A stretch of 33,374 bases of DNA. Source: CAZTCJ01 sp964612085. Lineage in GTDB: Bacteria; Pseudomonadota; Alphaproteobacteria; JAJFIK01. Under the pieces are notes generated by a model. That model was not told the origin of the DNA. It made no database searches and worked only from the letters and a program-made list of their open reading frames with translations. The stretch is from the NCBI GenBank assembly GCA_964612085.1, contig CAZTCJ010000037.1:1-33374 (forward strand). The letters are read 5' to 3'. The translations under genes and the position numbers were made by a program. Shown here piece by piece: positions 31,955 to 33,374 of this stretch; position 1 is the stretch's first letter, and the number at the start of each line of letters is the position of its first letter.

Positions 31955-33322
31955 ATGCCGAAGCCAACGCAAAAATCCGTACAAAAACATGTGGACCAGT
32001 TCATGGCCGGATTGTTTCGCCGCAATCCGCATGAGCCGGAATTTCATCAGGCCGTCGAGGAATTCGCCTCCTCCGTCATGCCCATCACTCTCGACCGGAC
32101 CGATTACGCCAAGGCGCGGCTGTTGGAGCGCATGACCGAACCCGACCGTATCGTGATCTTCCGGGTGACCTGGGAAGACGACGACGGCTGCGCCCGCGCC
32201 AACCGGGCCTGGCGGGTTCAGTTCAACAACTCGATCGGCCCGTATAAGGGGGGCCTGCGCTTCCATCCCGACGTGACCCAGAGCGTGTTGAAATTCCTAG
32301 GCTTCGAGCAGACCTTCAAGAACGCGCTGACGGGCCTGCCCATGGGCGGCGCCAAGGGCGGCTCCAACTTCAATCCCAAGGGGCGGAGCGAAAACGAGGT
32401 CATGCGCTTTTGCCAATCGCTGATGACCGAGCTTCACCGCCATATCGGGGAGCATACGGATGTTCCGGCGGGCGATATCGGCGTCGGCGAGCGGGAGATC
32501 AGTTTCCTGTTCGGCCAGTACAAGCGCCTGGCCAACCGGTTCACGGGCACGCTGACCGGCAAGGGCCTGTCCTTCGGCGGCAGCGTGGTGCGCAAGGAAG
32601 CGACGGGCTATGGCGCGGTCTATTTCCTCAAAAACATGCTGGAACATGCCAGCGAGGGCCTGGAGGGCAAGACCGTGGCCATTTCCGGTTCGGGCAATGT
32701 GGCGATCTATGCCGCCGAGAAAGTCATCCGCTTCGGCGGCAAAGTGATTTCCCTGTCCGACAGTTCCGGATCGGTTCACGATCCGGACGGTATCAATGAG
32801 GACAAACTCGCTTTCATCAAGGAGCTGAAAGAAAAAAGCCGTGGGCGGATCAGCGAGTATGCGGACAAATATAAGGGCGTGGTCTTCAAGAAGGACAGCC
32901 GTCCCTGGGTGTTCCCCTGCGACGTGGCCCTGCCTTGCGCCACCCAGAACGAGCTGGACGCGGAAGATGCGGCCACGCTGGTCTCGAACGGCGTGAAATA
33001 TGTGGCCGAGGGCGCCAACATGCCCACCACCCTCGATGCCGTGCATTATTTCACGGAAAACGATGTACCGCTGGGGCCCGGCAAGGCCGCCAATGCCGGC
33101 GGCGTTGCCGTGTCCGGCCTGGAGCAGAGCCAGAACGCCTTGCGCCTGTCCTGGTCCCGCGAAGAGGTGGAAGACCGCCTGCGCCACATCATGGAGTCGA
33201 TCCACGGCCAGTGCGTGACCCATGGCGAGGGCAAGAAAAACCAGGTGGATTACGTCACCGGCGCCAATATCGCGGGCTTCATGAAAGTGGCCGACGCCAT
33301 GCTGGCCCATGGCTACACTTAG
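31955..33322 (+). CDS. gdhA: NADP-specific glutamate dehydrogenase
   Basis: This 455-residue enzyme forms glutamate from 2-oxoglutarate and ammonium. The substrate site is NNSIGPYKGGLRFHPDV (Lys98) and TGLPMGGAKGGSNF (catalytic Lys134). The nucleotide site is AISGSGNVAIYAAEK, followed by GGKVISLSDSSG, which lacks the acidic residue of NAD-type enzymes and so fits NADP use. YVAEGANMPTT and GPGKAANAGGVAVSGLE are also diagnostic. The size matches the hexameric small type. The start could be the ATG at 31955 or 31943; GGA seven bases before 31955 favours it. Its stop overlaps that of the next, convergent gene. Confidence 0.95.
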   Translation: MPKPTQKSVQKHVDQFMAGLFRRNPHEPEFHQAVEEFASSVMPITLDRTDYAKARLLERMTEPDRIVIFRVTWEDDDGCARANRAWRVQFNNSIGPYKGGLRFHPDVTQSVLKFLGFEQTFKNALTGLPMGGAKGGSNFNPKGRSENEVMRFCQSLMTELHRHIGEHTDVPAGDIGVGEREISFLFGQYKRLANRFTGTLTGKGLSFGGSVVRKEATGYGAVYFLKNMLEHASEGLEGKTVAISGSGNVAIYAAEKVIRFGGKVISLSDSSGSVHDPDGINEDKLAFIKELKEKSRGRISEYADKYKGVVFKKDSRPWVFPCDVALPCATQNELDAEDAATLVSNGVKYVAEGANMPTTLDAVHYFTENDVPLGPGKAANAGGVAVSGLEQSQNALRLSWSREEVEDRLRHIMESIHGQCVTHGEGKKNQVDYVTGANIAGFMKVADAMLAHGYT

Positions 33323-33374
33323 GGTCCAAACTCAATCGCCAGCGTGGCCGTGACGGGTGCGATTTTGTCCGCTG
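33319..33374 (-). CDS. C-terminal end of a convergent gene (rest outside window)
   Basis: On the minus strand the frame ADKIAPVTATLAIEFGP ends in TAA at 33321-33319 and remains open to the window edge. Its stop overlaps the gdhA stop. Only 17-18 residues are visible and I do not recognise the protein. The call rests on the open frame and on the tight convergent arrangement. Confidence 0.4.
   Translation of the reverse strand, partial: ADKIAPVTATLAIEFGP

Noticed and set aside
1..33374. CRISPR array, prophage, toxin-antitoxin or restriction system
   Set aside because: I looked for spaced direct repeats, integrase, methylase, nuclease-helicase pairs and small toxin-like gene pairs and found none that I could support.

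Overview
The window is a gene-dense, GC-rich stretch of an alphaproteobacterial chromosome. Lineage cues are the homoserine dehydrogenase-glpX-recJ gene order, the rplM-rpsI-argC order with an enoyl-CoA hydratase/CoA-binding pair diverging from it, a DUF2842 mini-protein beside heme A synthase (ctaA), and a class I PHA synthase. I cannot fix the order or genus from sequence alone. There is no rRNA, CRISPR array, transposase, integrase or recognisable phage gene.

Layout. 1-4020: the tail of a DUF4019 protein, a VOC protein (minus), then a tightly packed fatty-acid-type operon (MDR oxidoreductase, enoyl-CoA hydratase, acyl-CoA dehydrogenase) closed by a perfect palindrome. 4106-11600: an accessory-looking zone. 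The radical SAM gene ygiQ is followed by a TetR/CPBP-protease pair and then by a second, 95 % identical copy of the ygiQ 3' end. Directly after that, a bacteriohemerythrin gene is followed by a secreted alkaline phosphatase and a secreted protein of 8-cysteine repeats, and then by a decayed copy of the hemerythrin 3' end. The same architecture (complete gene, unrelated cargo, 3'-end fragment of that gene) thus occurs twice in a row. 11623-12532: a membrane-anchored thermonuclease and tRNA-Glu(TTC).

12710-18589 (minus): recJ, glpX and hom form one cluster, preceded by a lipoprotein and an L,D-transpeptidase. 18831-21427 (plus): PHA synthase, a VOC protein and a small membrane protein. 21424-21594: two related long palindromes in tandem between convergent genes, whose outer CTAG ends supply both stop codons. 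21590-25052: arsC, an unknown helical protein, argC and the ribosomal operon rplM-rpsI. 25219-28086: enoyl-CoA hydratase, CoA-binding protein and an unknown multi-pass membrane protein. 28095-33322: ctaA, DUF2842, a 26-residue single-TM microprotein, a sodium:solute symporter, a sulfotransferase and NADP-type glutamate dehydrogenase. The last 56 bases hold the C-terminus of a convergent gene.

Most of the content is housekeeping: amino-acid synthesis (hom, argC, gdhA), gluconeogenesis (glpX), repair (recJ), translation, respiration (ctaA), acyl-CoA breakdown and PHA storage. The best leads for something undescribed are the paired palindromes, the two nested 3'-end-duplication insertions with their cargo, the cysteine-repeat protein, and the microprotein in front of the symporter. 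I did not find a clear defence or secretion system.
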